This document shows positions 43,953-52,261 of a stretch of 64,000 nt of DNA, piece after piece. This DNA comes from Erwinia sp050410775 (GTDB taxonomy: Bacteria > Pseudomonadota > Gammaproteobacteria > Enterobacterales > Enterobacteriaceae). The notes beneath the pieces were generated by a model that had not been told where the DNA came from, did not search any database, and saw nothing but the letters and a program-made list of their open reading frames with translations. The stretch lies in NCBI RefSeq assembly GCF_050410775.1, contig NZ_CP191229.1. The stretch is one strand, 5' to 3'. The position numbers and the translations under genes are program-made. Position 1 is the stretch's first letter. Every line of letters begins with the position of its first letter.

Positions 43953-44388
43953 GATTTTAGACCCGCGCGTGGGGAAGGACTTCCCGCTGCCCACTTATGC
44001 CACCGCGGGCTCCGCCGGGCTTGACCTTCGCGCCTGCCTGGATGAAGCGCTGCCGCTGGCACCGGGTGCCACCACGCTGATACCGACCGGGCTGGCCATT
44101 CATATCGGCGATCCGACGCTGGCCGCCGTCCTGCTGCCACGCTCCGGGCTTGGCCATAAGCACGGTGTGGTGCTCGGCAACCTGGTCGGGCTGATTGATT
44201 CCGATTACCAGGGGCAGCTGATGGTGTCCGTCTGGAACCGCAGCCAGGACGCTTTTATCATTGAGCCCGGTGAACGTATCGCCCAGATGGTCTTCGTGCC
44301 GGTTGTCCAGGCCGAATTTAATCTGGTGAACGACTTTGATACCAGCATCCGCGGTGAAGGCGGCTTTGGTCATTCAGGGCGCCAGTAG
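43930..44388 (+). CDS. dut: dUTP diphosphatase
   Basis: Hydrolyses dUTP to dUMP, keeping uracil out of DNA; a homotrimer. It has 152 residues with the five dUTPase motifs: AGSAGLDLRA, PRSGLGHKHG, GLIDSDYQG (catalytic Asp), RIAQMVFVP and RGEGGFGHSG. The start lies inside the end of coaBC, as in E. coli, so the two are co-expressed. Confidence 0.97.
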   Translation: MMKKIDVKILDPRVGKDFPLPTYATAGSAGLDLRACLDEALPLAPGATTLIPTGLAIHIGDPTLAAVLLPRSGLGHKHGVVLGNLVGLIDSDYQGQLMVSVWNRSQDAFIIEPGERIAQMVFVPVVQAEFNLVNDFDTSIRGEGGFGHSGRQ

Positions 44389-44504
44389 TCGTTAGTCTTC
44401 AGCTTCAGCAATTAATTTGTCTTTACTTCGCCGTGAGCCATTTGCTCACGGCTGTTGCGTGGCAATTTGCCGTTCAAGGTGATATTTCAAAGGTCTAACA
44501 GGAC

Positions 44505-45101
44505 ATGGCAGAAAAAAAGAGTGCGAAACGGAATCGTCGCGAGGAAATACTCCAGGCGCTGGCGCAGATGCTGGAGTCCAGCGATGGCAGCCAGCGGATT
44601 ACCACCGCCAAGCTCGCCGCCAGCGTGGGCGTGTCGGAAGCGGCCCTGTACCGGCATTTCCCCAGCAAAACCCGGATGTTTGACAGCCTGATTGAATTTA
44701 TTGAAGACAGCCTGATTACGCGCATCAATCTGATCCTGAAAGATGAAAAAGAAACACTGTCGCGACTGCGTCTTATTATTCATCTGATTCTGGGATTTGG
44801 TGAGCGTAATCCGGGTTTAACGCGCATCCTTACCGGACACGCTTTAATGTTCGAACAGGATCGCCTTCAGGGCCGTATTAACCAGCTCTTTGAACGTATT
44901 GAGATGCAGCTGCGTCAGGTTCTGCGGGAAAGGGTAATGCGCGAGGGTGAAAGCTACACGACGGATGAAACAGTGCTGGCAAGCCAGCTGCTCTCATTTT
45001 GTGAAGGTATGCTGTCGCGCTTTGTCCGTTCAGGATTCCGCTATCGCCCCACGGCAGATTTTGAGATCCGCTGGCCGTTGCTGGCCGCTCAGCTGGTCTG
45101 A
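44505..45101 (+). CDS. slmA: Nucleoid occlusion factor SlmA
   Basis: A TetR-fold DNA-binding protein that blocks FtsZ ring assembly over the chromosome. It has 198 residues: an N-terminal HTH (RREEILQALAQMLES, AKLAASVGVSEAALYRHFPS) and a helical dimer/FtsZ-binding domain with GFGERNPGLTRILTGHALM. It follows dut after a CCGTGAGC / GCTCACGG hairpin (44430-44452) that lacks a T-run. Confidence 0.96.
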   Translation: MAEKKSAKRNRREEILQALAQMLESSDGSQRITTAKLAASVGVSEAALYRHFPSKTRMFDSLIEFIEDSLITRINLILKDEKETLSRLRLIIHLILGFGERNPGLTRILTGHALMFEQDRLQGRINQLFERIEMQLRQVLRERVMREGESYTTDETVLASQLLSFCEGMLSRFVRSGFRYRPTADFEIRWPLLAAQLV

Positions 45102-45112
45102 GGTGCGGAGTA

Positions 45113-45133
45113 CGGGCCAGGCTGGCTGGCCCG
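45113..45133. terminator. Convergent hairpin between slmA and pyrE
   Basis: A perfect 8-bp stem, CGGGCCAG-gctgg-CTGGCCCG, lies between the convergent slmA and pyrE stops. There is no T-run, so terminator function is uncertain. Confidence 0.5.
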
Positions 45134-45140
45134 CAGCCGG

Positions 45141-45782
45141 TCAGATACCGTACTCTTTACGGTAGGCGCGTACAGCAGCGAGGTGATCGGCCTGTTCAGG
45201 GTGCTCCTCAAGCCACTCCACAAGCTCATCCAGGGTGATGATGGAGATAACTTTACAGCCGTAATCCCTTTCAACTTCCTGAATGGCCGACTCTTTACCG
45301 CGGCCACGCTCCTGCCGGTCGAGCGAAATCAGCACGCCGGCCAGGCTGGCCTGGTTAGCGGCAATAATCTCCATCGATTCACGGATAGCCGTTCCCGCCG
45401 TAATCACATCGTCGACCAGCATAATCCGGCCCTGTAAGGGACTGCCTACCAGCGTACCGCCTTCACCGTGATCCTTCGCTTCCTTACGGTTAAAGCAGTA
45501 AGGCACATCCCGGTCATGATGATCGGCAAGCGCGACGGCGGTGGTGGTGGCGATAGGGATCCCTTTGTAGGCCGGGCCGAACAGCAGATCGAAATCAATT
45601 CCTGAATCAATCAGGGCCTGAGCGTAGAAACGGCCCAGTAAAGCCAGGTCGCGACCGGTATTGAACAGGCCGGCATTAAAGAAATAAGGACTTGTACGTC
45701 CTGATTTCAGCGTGAACTCACCAAACTTCAGCACCTGCTTGTTGATGGCGAATTCGATAAATTGGCGCTGCCAGGCTTTCAT
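45141..45782 (-). CDS. pyrE: Orotate phosphoribosyltransferase
   Basis: Converts orotate and PRPP to OMP in pyrimidine synthesis; a dimer. It has 213 residues: LKSGRTSPYFFNAGLF, the catalytic loop NRKEAKDHGEGG, and the PRPP-binding motif IMLVDDVITAGTAIRE. Preceded by the rph gene and an attenuator hairpin, so it is probably controlled by UTP-sensitive attenuation as in E. coli. Confidence 0.97.
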   Translation of the reverse strand: MKAWQRQFIEFAINKQVLKFGEFTLKSGRTSPYFFNAGLFNTGRDLALLGRFYAQALIDSGIDFDLLFGPAYKGIPIATTTAVALADHHDRDVPYCFNRKEAKDHGEGGTLVGSPLQGRIMLVDDVITAGTAIRESMEIIAANQASLAGVLISLDRQERGRGKESAIQEVERDYGCKVISIITLDELVEWLEEHPEQADHLAAVRAYRKEYGI

Positions 45783-45804
45783 GTCTCAATCCTCAACTAG
45801 TCAT

Positions 45805-45828
45805 AAAAAAGGCGACTCTGAGGTCGCC
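45805..45828 (-). promoter_or_regulatory. pyrE attenuator (intrinsic terminator)
   Basis: Minus strand GGCGAC-CTCAGA-GTCGCC followed by TTTTTT, 10 bases after the rph stop and 22 bases before the pyrE ATG. In E. coli, UTP shortage lets ribosomes translating the end of rph follow RNA polymerase closely and prevent this hairpin; the same geometry is present here. Confidence 0.88.
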
Positions 45829-45837
45829 TGGGGAAAA

Positions 45838-46554
45838 TCACTCTTGCAGCGCTGCTTTCTGCGCCTGAATCAGGGAATCGATCCCGCCTCGCGCAAGCGC
45901 AAGCAGCTCAAGCAGCTCTTCATGGCTGAAAGGTTCGCCTTCGGCGGTACCCTGAACCTCGATCATGCGGCCATCTTCGGTCATCACCACATTCATATCG
46001 GTCTCAGCGGCAGAATCTTCGACATATTCTAAATCGCACAGCGCTTCACCGTTGACGATGCCGACGGAAATAGCCGCCACCATGCCCTTCATGGGATTGG
46101 TTTTCAGCTTGCCAATGGAGACCAGGTGGTTCAGCGCATCGGCAAGCGCCACGCAGGCCCCTGTGATTGACGCCGTACGCGTGCCGCCATCAGCCTGTAT
46201 CACATCACAATCCAGCGTAATGGTGAACTCGCCCAGCGCTTTTAAATCCAGCGCTGCACGCAGGGAACGGGCTATCAGACGCTGGATTTCCAGCGTGCGG
46301 CCACCCTGTTTGCCTTTTGCTGCTTCGCGGGCATTACGGCTGTGCGTAGCGCGTGGCAGCATGCCATATTCGGCCGTCACCCAGCCCTGGCCCTGCCCTT
46401 TCAGGAAGCGGGGCACGCCCTCTTCGATGGTGGCGGTACAGAGTACTTTGGTATCGCCAAACTCAACCAGGACGGAACCTTCTGCGTGCTTGGTATAGTG
46501 ACGGGTCAGTGTGACGGGACGCACCTGCTGTGCGCTTCGGCCTGCTGGACGCAT
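45838..46554 (-). CDS. rph: RNase PH
   Basis: A phosphorolytic 3'-5' exoribonuclease that trims tRNA 3' ends. It has 238 residues with an intact C-terminus (unlike E. coli K-12, where a frameshift truncates rph and weakens pyrE expression). Motifs are RHYTKHAEGSVLVEFGDTKV, QGWVTAEYGMLPRATHSR and the active-site DCDVIQADGGTRTASITGA. The start at 46554 has GGAG 7 bases upstream; the longer frame to 46593 lacks support. Confidence 0.96.
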   Translation of the reverse strand: MRPAGRSAQQVRPVTLTRHYTKHAEGSVLVEFGDTKVLCTATIEEGVPRFLKGQGQGWVTAEYGMLPRATHSRNAREAAKGKQGGRTLEIQRLIARSLRAALDLKALGEFTITLDCDVIQADGGTRTASITGACVALADALNHLVSIGKLKTNPMKGMVAAISVGIVNGEALCDLEYVEDSAAETDMNVVMTEDGRMIEVQGTAEGEPFSHEELLELLALARGGIDSLIQAQKAALQE

Positions 46555-46591
46555 GGTTTCTCTCCGGCTAGCAAAACATGATTGGCTGCGC

Positions 46592-46620
46592 ATTATACGG
46601 ATTTCGTCTCCGGATGCCTA
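46592..46620 (-). promoter_or_regulatory. Sigma-70 promoter for rph-pyrE
   Basis: Minus strand TAGGCA, 17 bp, TATAAT: a perfect -10 and a 4/6 -35, 38 bp before the rph start. Confidence 0.7.
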
Positions 46621-46885
46621 TGCCAGCGGGCACTAACGCTGCGGAAATGCGCATGGCTTCGGCATTTATGGCGGGCCAGCTACGTTTTTAACTCCGCAGC
46701 CTTACCCTGACGGCTTCCCGTAAACCGCGCTCCTCCCTCTCTGAAGAGGACATCACGCTGTTCAAAAGAGACGGCGATGCTGTGTTCAAACCGGGTAAAG
46801 CGCGCCCGAAAACAAGAATATGCCGTGAAGTTCGCTGATTTTATGCGGTATAGCTGAATTCCTGTTAAGCCACAGCCCACCTCGC

Positions 46886-46891
46886 TATAAT
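46886..46891 (+). promoter_or_regulatory. -10 box for yicC
   Basis: A perfect TATAAT 36 bp upstream of the yicC ATG. The -35 (TGTTAA at 17 bp) is weak. Confidence 0.5.
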
Positions 46892-46927
46892 CACATCTTC
46901 TTTCTCTTATAAAAACGGGTACGCAAA

Positions 46928-47791
46928 ATGATCCGCAGCATGACCGCCTACGCACGGCACGAAACCAAAGGCGACTGGGGCAGCGCCGCCTGGGAACTTC
47001 GTTCCGTCAATCAACGCTACCTCGAAACCTATATCCGTCTTCCCGAGCAGTTTCGTGGGCTGGAGCCGGTGATCCGTGAACGTATCCGCAGTCGCCTGAC
47101 GCGCGGGAAAATCGAATGTAACCTGCGCTTCGATGCCGATCCTCATGCGCAAAGCGCGCTTGTGCTGAACGAGAAGCTGGCAGTTCAGCTGGTTCAGGCG
47201 GCTAACTGGGTCAAGTTGCAGAGCGATGAAGGTGAAATTAACCCGGTCGATATCCTGCGCTGGCCCGGCGTCATGTCCGCCGAAGAGCAGGATCTGGATG
47301 CCATTTCCGCTGAGCTGCTGCTGAGCCTGGAAAAGGCGCTGGACGATTTCATTATCGCCCGCGAAACCGAAGGGGCGGCGCTGAAATCGCTGATCGAGCA
47401 GCGCCTGGCAGGCGTCAGCACTGAGGTCACTAAAGTACGTGCGCAGATGCCGGACGTACTGAAATGGCAGCGTGAGCGCCTGGTCACCAAGCTGGAAGAA
47501 GCTCAGGTCCAGCTGGACAGCAACCGTGTCGAGCAGGAGTTGATCATGCTGGCACAGCGCGTTGACGTGGCGGAAGAGCTTGATCGCCTTGAAGCCCACG
47601 TTAAAGAAACCTACAACATTCTGAAGAAGAAAGAAGCTGTAGGCCGCCGGCTCGATTTTATGATGCAGGAGTTTAACCGCGAGTCGAACACCCTGGCCTC
47701 AAAGTCCATTAATGCCGAGGTCACCACCTCCGCTATCGAGCTGAAGGTGCTGATCGAGCAGATGCGGGAGCAGATCCAGAATATTGAGTAA
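46928..47791 (+). CDS. yicC: YicC family endoribonuclease
   Basis: A 287-residue protein beginning MIRSMTAYARHETKGDWGSA, with WELRSVNQRYLETYIRLPEQ, LTRGKIECNLRF and the C-terminal block RRLDFMMQEFNRESNTLASK, all diagnostic of the YicC/YloC family. E. coli YicC has been described as an RNase that promotes decay of the sRNA RyhB. The gene is followed by a strong terminator. Its E. coli neighbourhood (rph on one side) is kept. Confidence 0.95.
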   Translation: MIRSMTAYARHETKGDWGSAAWELRSVNQRYLETYIRLPEQFRGLEPVIRERIRSRLTRGKIECNLRFDADPHAQSALVLNEKLAVQLVQAANWVKLQSDEGEINPVDILRWPGVMSAEEQDLDAISAELLLSLEKALDDFIIARETEGAALKSLIEQRLAGVSTEVTKVRAQMPDVLKWQRERLVTKLEEAQVQLDSNRVEQELIMLAQRVDVAEELDRLEAHVKETYNILKKKEAVGRRLDFMMQEFNRESNTLASKSINAEVTTSAIELKVLIEQMREQIQNIE

Positions 47792-47818
47792 CCCATCTCA
47801 CCTCTGACCTTCACCCCT

Positions 47819-47842
47819 AACCCGCCTTACAGCGGGTTTTTT
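47819..47842 (+). terminator. Intrinsic terminator after yicC
   Basis: AACCCGC-CTTACA-GCGGGTT followed by more T: a 7-bp stem with a T-run, 28 bases after the yicC stop. Confidence 0.9.
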
Positions 47843-47913
47843 ATTGTAGGTTTGCCCGCCGTACCAGGCTAAAATGCCCCCTGTTTTTTTATGGATAATT
47901 TTCGAGGCTTATT

Positions 47914-48252
47914 ATGCAAACTCTTCCTCCCTGCCCTGAATGCCACTCCGCATTTACCTGGCAGGATGGTGCACTCTTTAACTGTCCGGAGTGCGGGCAC
48001 GTCTGGTCTGAAGGTTCTGAAGCGGCTGCGGACGACACGCTGGTGGTGAAGGATGCTAACGGCAACCTGCTGGCCGATGGCGACAGCGTGACGGTCATTA
48101 AAGATCTGAAGGTGAAAGGCAGCTCCACGCCGCTGAAAATTGGCACAAGAGTGAAAAGCATCCGCCTGGTAGAAGGCGATCATAACATTGACTGTAAAAT
48201 CGATGGCTTTGGCCCGATGAAGCTTAAATCGGAATTTGTGAAGAAAAACTGA
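47914..48252 (+). CDS. yjdM: Zinc-ribbon protein YjdM (PhnA family)
   Basis: A 112-residue protein with an N-terminal zinc ribbon (CPECHSAF ... CPECGHVW, two Cys pairs) and a C-terminal beta domain, VVKDANGNLLADGDSVTVIK ... DGFGPMKLKSEFVKKN, almost identical to E. coli YjdM (formerly PhnA). It is not phosphonoacetate hydrolase despite the old name, and its function is unknown. Here it is away from any phosphonate genes, standing alone after yicC. Confidence 0.93.
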   Translation: MQTLPPCPECHSAFTWQDGALFNCPECGHVWSEGSEAAADDTLVVKDANGNLLADGDSVTVIKDLKVKGSSTPLKIGTRVKSIRLVEGDHNIDCKIDGFGPMKLKSEFVKKN

Positions 48253-48364
48253 TCCCCCTTTTCCGGGACCTCTCTTCCGGAGCGGGCTGAGCGCCAACGC
48301 GCTGCCAGAATGGCGTTGCCCAGCTGTCGTGGCCAGCTTCACGAACAGCGGCTGGCGGCAGACA

Positions 48365-48766
48365 TTATTCATAAGCTGCCGCCGCTTCTGCCGTTATCAG
48401 CTTCATTTTGACAAGCTGTAAGGCAATTGAGCGGGGTGAGCGACCGAAGCGTTTTCCCAGCTCTGGAATGCTGTAGTCACCGGTAACCTGCGCGGCGAGC
48501 TGCTGTTTCTCCTCTTCCTGCCAGGGCAGAAAGGCATTCTCGGGTCTGCCGGTTTGCCGGTTCTTCTGCCGCCGCTCTTCGGGGGTCAGCTTCACCTTTT
48601 CCCTGCGTTTAATCTGCCTGAAATGCATGCCGCTGAATTCTTCAGCCAGTAAAAAGAGCAGCCTTATCGCCTCCGGCCGGTGAACCAGCGAGTCGGGCGG
48701 CAGTGGCTCACCCGTTTCAGGATGAACGCCACTGGCCAGAAGCCTGAACAATTCCGCAGCTAACAT
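48365..48766 (-). CDS. Uncharacterised protein with MYB/SANT-like C-terminus
   Basis: A 133-residue soluble protein that I do not recognise. The N-terminal part (1-50) is helical with HPETGEPLPPDS and RPEAIRLLFLLAEEF. A very basic linker follows (51-75, QIKRREKVKLTPEERRQKNR). The C-terminus (80-123) begins PWQEEEKQQL and has IPELGKRFGRSPRSIALQLV, the spacing of a MYB/SANT-like three-helix DNA-binding unit with a leading Trp82. The ATG at 48766 has AAGGAG 8 bases upstream, so I prefer it to the longer frame at 48826. Upstream lies a tandem 10-bp repeat (48856-48876). A DNA-binding role is inferred from pattern alone. Confidence 0.7.
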   Translation of the reverse strand: MLAAELFRLLASGVHPETGEPLPPDSLVHRPEAIRLLFLLAEEFSGMHFRQIKRREKVKLTPEERRQKNRQTGRPENAFLPWQEEEKQQLAAQVTGDYSIPELGKRFGRSPRSIALQLVKMKLITAEAAAAYE

Positions 48767-48855
48767 TATCGCTTCTCCTTGTTGTCCTACATTCCCGGGA
48801 TGGCTTGCGGCGATCGCCTCATTCATACATGATGAATTTTAAAGCCAGACCCCTG

Positions 48856-48876
48856 CCTTACCTAATCCTTACCTAA
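48856..48876. repeat. Tandem 10-bp direct repeat, possible operator
   Basis: CCTTACCTAA-T-CCTTACCTAA: two exact copies with an 11-bp period, about one helical turn, in an AT-rich 280-bp region between the MYB-like gene (starts 48766) and yicG. The spacing suits tandem binding of a regulator such as an OmpR-type protein; the binding protein is unknown. Confidence 0.6.
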
Positions 48877-49047
48877 GCGCTAATGGTAAATATATATTCT
48901 AATTACAATCACTTAATCATTAACCAAGCTTAAGACTCGCACCTTATGGATTAGAAAAACTAACTTCAAACTCTCTCTTTAAAAAATTTCAGTCGCCAAT
49001 ATTGGGCTGATGCTTCAGGCTTGCCGCCGGTTATTCAGGAGCTGGCT

Positions 49048-49665
49048 ATGTTACTCACCGTTCTCTATATCATTGGTATCACGGCGGAAGCCATGACCGG
49101 CGCGCTGGCCGCAGGTCGCCGCAAGATGGATATGTTCGGCGTCATTATTATTGCCTCTGTCACCGCTATCGGCGGCGGTTCGGTCCGGGATATGGTGCTG
49201 GGCCACTATCCGCTTAGCTGGGTGCAGCACCCTGTCTATATCATGATTGTGGCCGCTGCCGCCGTCATCACCACCCAGCTCGCCCCGCTGATGACCCATC
49301 TGCGTAAAGCCTTTCTGGTTCTGGATGCCCTGGGGCTGGTTGTCTTCTCCATTATAGGTGCCAGAGTCGCCCTGGATATGGGCCATGCCTCTGTCATTGC
49401 CGCAATCTGTGCCGTCATTACCGGCGTTTTTGGCGGCGTGCTTCGTGATATGTTCTGCAACCGCATTCCGCTGGTTTTTCAGAAAGAGATTTACGCAGGT
49501 ATCGCCTTCGCTTCAGGCTGGATTTATATCCTGCTGCTGAAAACGCCGCTCTCGCATGAAACCATCATTATTACGACACTGTTATGCGGCTTTATCGCCC
49601 GCCTTCTGGCATTGCGGTTTAAGCTGGGTCTGCCCGTTTTTAATTATCCGCACGACGATCACTGA
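49048..49665 (+). CDS. yicG: TRIC-family membrane protein YicG
   Basis: A 205-residue inner-membrane protein with about seven hydrophobic segments forming two internal repeats, each with a glycine-rich motif (AIGGGSVRDMVLG and GVFGGVLRDMFC). This is the UPF0126/TRIC fold, related to eukaryotic trimeric intracellular cation channels. The ATG at 49048 matches E. coli YicG and has AGGAG 6 bases upstream, unlike the TTG-extended frame at 49021. Its 3' end overlaps the convergent ligB by 26 bases. A cation (or glycine) channel role is a family-level inference. Confidence 0.92.
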   Translation: MLLTVLYIIGITAEAMTGALAAGRRKMDMFGVIIIASVTAIGGGSVRDMVLGHYPLSWVQHPVYIMIVAAAAVITTQLAPLMTHLRKAFLVLDALGLVVFSIIGARVALDMGHASVIAAICAVITGVFGGVLRDMFCNRIPLVFQKEIYAGIAFASGWIYILLLKTPLSHETIIITTLLCGFIARLLALRFKLGLPVFNYPHDDH

Positions 49666-51331
49666 GCCGGGGAACCTGCGCCGCCGCTAACCAGTCGATC
49701 AGTTTCCTGACCTGCTCGTTCGCCAGAAACGCGGTTATTTTCTGCGCCAGTCGCGGTCCGACTCCCGGTAACTGCTGCCAGGCGGCCTCTGTTCTGGCAA
49801 GCAGCGTCTGCCACCCCTCATCGCTGAGCGCATTCAGCGCTTCTTCGGGGAGCGGCACACCCAGCGCCTTTACCCAGCGTTTGAAAGGTTGCTGCGGGCT
49901 GAGGGAAAACTGGTGATAAAGCTGTCCGGCCCGACGCGCACTGATGCCCGCTGCTTTTTCCAGGTCTGACGGGGAAAGTGTTAACCATGAGAAGAGGTGT
50001 TCAGGCAGACTCGCCTGCATCAGTCGTTGCCAGGTGGCGCGGCTGATGCCCGGCATGTTCAGCACCCCGGGGCTGCTCAGCCAGACGAGCCGTGACAGGA
50101 ACTGCTCGCGACAGCCAGGCGTAAAATAGAAACAGGTTTGTGCATTGTATGCTGCCGCGTCAGGTACTGGCACCAGGGGGCGTTCGGCCACTCGCCAGAT
50201 AACCTCATCCAGGCGCGGTATGCCCTGGCCTGCCAGACTCAGCGTAACGCGATCGCCGGGCAGGATATCCATCTGCTGCCAGCGTCGTAACGAACCCACG
50301 CTGACACGACTGACTTTTTTATCATCCAGCTGTACAGGATCCAGATTGAGTACCGCGCTGATTTTTCCCGTGCGTCCCGTGCTGAACGAGACGGAACGCA
50401 CATGGGTGCTCGCCTTCGCCGGCGGGTATTTCCAGGCCACGGCCCAGTCTCCGTTGCCCGGCATCCAGTGTTCTCCCTTAACGGGTGTGCTGTGAATCAC
50501 CACACCGTCCGTGGCGAAGGGCAGTTTCTGACGGAACCAGCGCTCGCGCCAGCGTTCAACCTCACCAGCATTGGCGACGGGCTTACTCCAGTCAGCCGCA
50601 AGCGTGAATCCCGCCGCCCGGAGCTGTACGTTTCTTTCATACATCGATAGCGGACCGTCTGGCCACGCCCAGATAAATATGCCTGTCTGGCTGAGTATCG
50701 TCCGGTTGTCGTTTCGTCTCATTGCGCCTGCGACAACTGACCGGGCGTTGCCGCCTCCCTGAATGGCCTGCTGGTGATCGTTCATCTTCAGAAAGAGTTC
50801 CCCTTGCAGCACAAGCGAGGGGGTTTTAAGCGGAATAAGCTGGGGGATGGCAGGGATCAGATGCGCTTTCGCCGTCCAGTCTTCACCGCGAAGCCCGTTA
50901 CCCCGACTGATCAGGCTGATAAGCTTGCCCTGCCGGTAGTGGAGCGTCACCGCCACGCCGTCCACCTTCGGCTGAACCCAGAGATCGCGCTTATTTTCCA
51001 TCCAGCGCGCGACGGCCTCCTGGTCCGCAAGCTTGCGGACGCCCGCGTGCGCCACGGGGTGAAGCCGCTTTCCTCCCTCAGGCAGGAGGGGCTGACGAAG
51101 CGGCATCTCTGGCCGGAAGCAGCGCTGCCAGGTATGGAATGTTTTTTCGAGAGCATCGTAGCGTTCGTCAGTCACGACGCTCACGCCTTTCCTGTAGTAG
51201 GCGTCGTCCCAGCCTCGTAGCTGCTGCTCAAGCGCGGCCAGTTCCCGGCTGGCCCTGGCTGGCGTCCAGACGGGACATTGCGCCCGGACGCTCAGGCAAA
51301 AACATGCCAGAAGTAGTGCTATGTAACGCAT
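49640..51331 (-). CDS. ligB: NAD-dependent DNA ligase LigB
   Basis: The second NAD+-dependent ligase of enterobacteria. It has 563 residues: adenylation domain with nucleophile Lys122 in VQPKVDGVAVTL, ISRGNGLRGEDWT and LQGELFLK, an OB-fold (SLAGQGIPRLDEVIWR) and C-terminal HhH repeats. It lacks the BRCT domain and most zinc-finger cysteines of LigA. The N-terminus (MRYIALLLACFCLSVRAQ) looks like a cleavable signal peptide with a site after Ala17, as in E. coli LigB; a periplasmic location would be puzzling for an NAD+-dependent ligase. Divergent from gmk, convergent with yicG. Confidence 0.95.
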   Translation of the reverse strand: MRYIALLLACFCLSVRAQCPVWTPARASRELAALEQQLRGWDDAYYRKGVSVVTDERYDALEKTFHTWQRCFRPEMPLRQPLLPEGGKRLHPVAHAGVRKLADQEAVARWMENKRDLWVQPKVDGVAVTLHYRQGKLISLISRGNGLRGEDWTAKAHLIPAIPQLIPLKTPSLVLQGELFLKMNDHQQAIQGGGNARSVVAGAMRRNDNRTILSQTGIFIWAWPDGPLSMYERNVQLRAAGFTLAADWSKPVANAGEVERWRERWFRQKLPFATDGVVIHSTPVKGEHWMPGNGDWAVAWKYPPAKASTHVRSVSFSTGRTGKISAVLNLDPVQLDDKKVSRVSVGSLRRWQQMDILPGDRVTLSLAGQGIPRLDEVIWRVAERPLVPVPDAAAYNAQTCFYFTPGCREQFLSRLVWLSSPGVLNMPGISRATWQRLMQASLPEHLFSWLTLSPSDLEKAAGISARRAGQLYHQFSLSPQQPFKRWVKALGVPLPEEALNALSDEGWQTLLARTEAAWQQLPGVGPRLAQKITAFLANEQVRKLIDWLAAAQVPRLSDRRADN

Positions 51332-51584
51332 CCCTGTCTCCCCCTTTGTCTTTCCGGGGCATTAAAAAGAAAAGAAGGGCATCCGGCGAGCCCTGAAATT
51401 GAAAAATGGAAGGCGGTACGAAAAAAGAGGCTGACAGCGCTGCAACAGGACATAAGTGACGGAAGAAGAAGTCCATTTAATGAGAAATCGTGTCTCCCTA
51501 TGCCTGAAACGCTGCATGATGAGCCTCAGCCGTGTATACTGTGCAAGAATCAGACTCCGCTTTATTGGCATATCAAGAATTATC

Positions 51585-52208
51585 ATGGCTCAAGGCACAC
51601 TTTTTATTGTTTCTGCTCCCAGCGGCGCGGGTAAATCCAGCCTGATTACGGCACTGCTGAAAACGCAGCCGCTATACGATACGCAGGTTTCGATTTCCCA
51701 TACCACAAGGGATATGCGTCCCGGCGAGCAGCACGGCGAACACTACTTTTTCGTCAAGCATGACGAATTCCGCAGCATGATTAAGGAAGAGGCTTTCCTG
51801 GAACATGCGGAAGTGTTCGGCAACTATTACGGCACTTCCCGCAAGGCCATTGAGCAGGTGCTCTCTACCGGCGTTGATGTCTTTCTGGATATTGACTGGC
51901 AGGGCGCCCAGCAGATCCGGGACAAAATGCCGCAGGCGCGCACCATTTTTGTGCTGCCGCCGTCAAAGGAAGAGCTCGATCGTCGTCTCAGAGGGCGTGG
52001 GCAGGATAGCGAAGAGGTTATCGCCCGCCGCATGGCGCAGGCCGTTGCGGAAATGAGCCACTACGCCGAGTACGATTACCTTATTGTGAATGATGATTTC
52101 GATCTGGCGCTGTCCGATCTGAAAACCATCATTCGCGCTGAGCGGCTGCGCATGGGCCGTCAAAAAGCCCGGCACGATGCATTAATCAGCAAACTATTGG
52201 CAGACTGA
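51585..52208 (+). CDS. gmk: Guanylate kinase
   Basis: Phosphorylates GMP to GDP with ATP; essential. It has 207 residues from the ATG at 51585 (MAQGTLFIVSAPSGAGKSSL, P-loop GAGKSS). The open frame extends to 51456 but E. coli Gmk starts here. GMP-binding residues lie in SHTTRDMRPGEQHGEHYFFV and EHAEVFGNYYGTSR, with the lid in RRLRGRGQDSEEVI. A TATACT box at 51535-51540 probably belongs to its promoter. Confidence 0.97.
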   Translation: MAQGTLFIVSAPSGAGKSSLITALLKTQPLYDTQVSISHTTRDMRPGEQHGEHYFFVKHDEFRSMIKEEAFLEHAEVFGNYYGTSRKAIEQVLSTGVDVFLDIDWQGAQQIRDKMPQARTIFVLPPSKEELDRRLRGRGQDSEEVIARRMAQAVAEMSHYAEYDYLIVNDDFDLALSDLKTIIRAERLRMGRQKARHDALISKLLAD

Positions 52209-52261
52209 GGACAACTCAGTATGATGCCCAGTCATTTCTTCTCCCGTGGAGTATCACAATT

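Larger units (their letters stand above)
46555..46927. other. rph-yicC divergent intergenic region
   Basis: About 373 bp holding the rph-pyrE promoter, a TATAAT box for yicC, and no recognised gene. The minus-strand frame at 46680-46955 has no homology I can recognise and overlaps the yicC start, so I treat it as spurious. Confidence 0.6.

Noticed and set aside
46680..46955. 91-residue minus-strand frame upstream of yicC
   Set aside because: No homology recognised, overlaps the yicC start, and no Shine-Dalgarno found.
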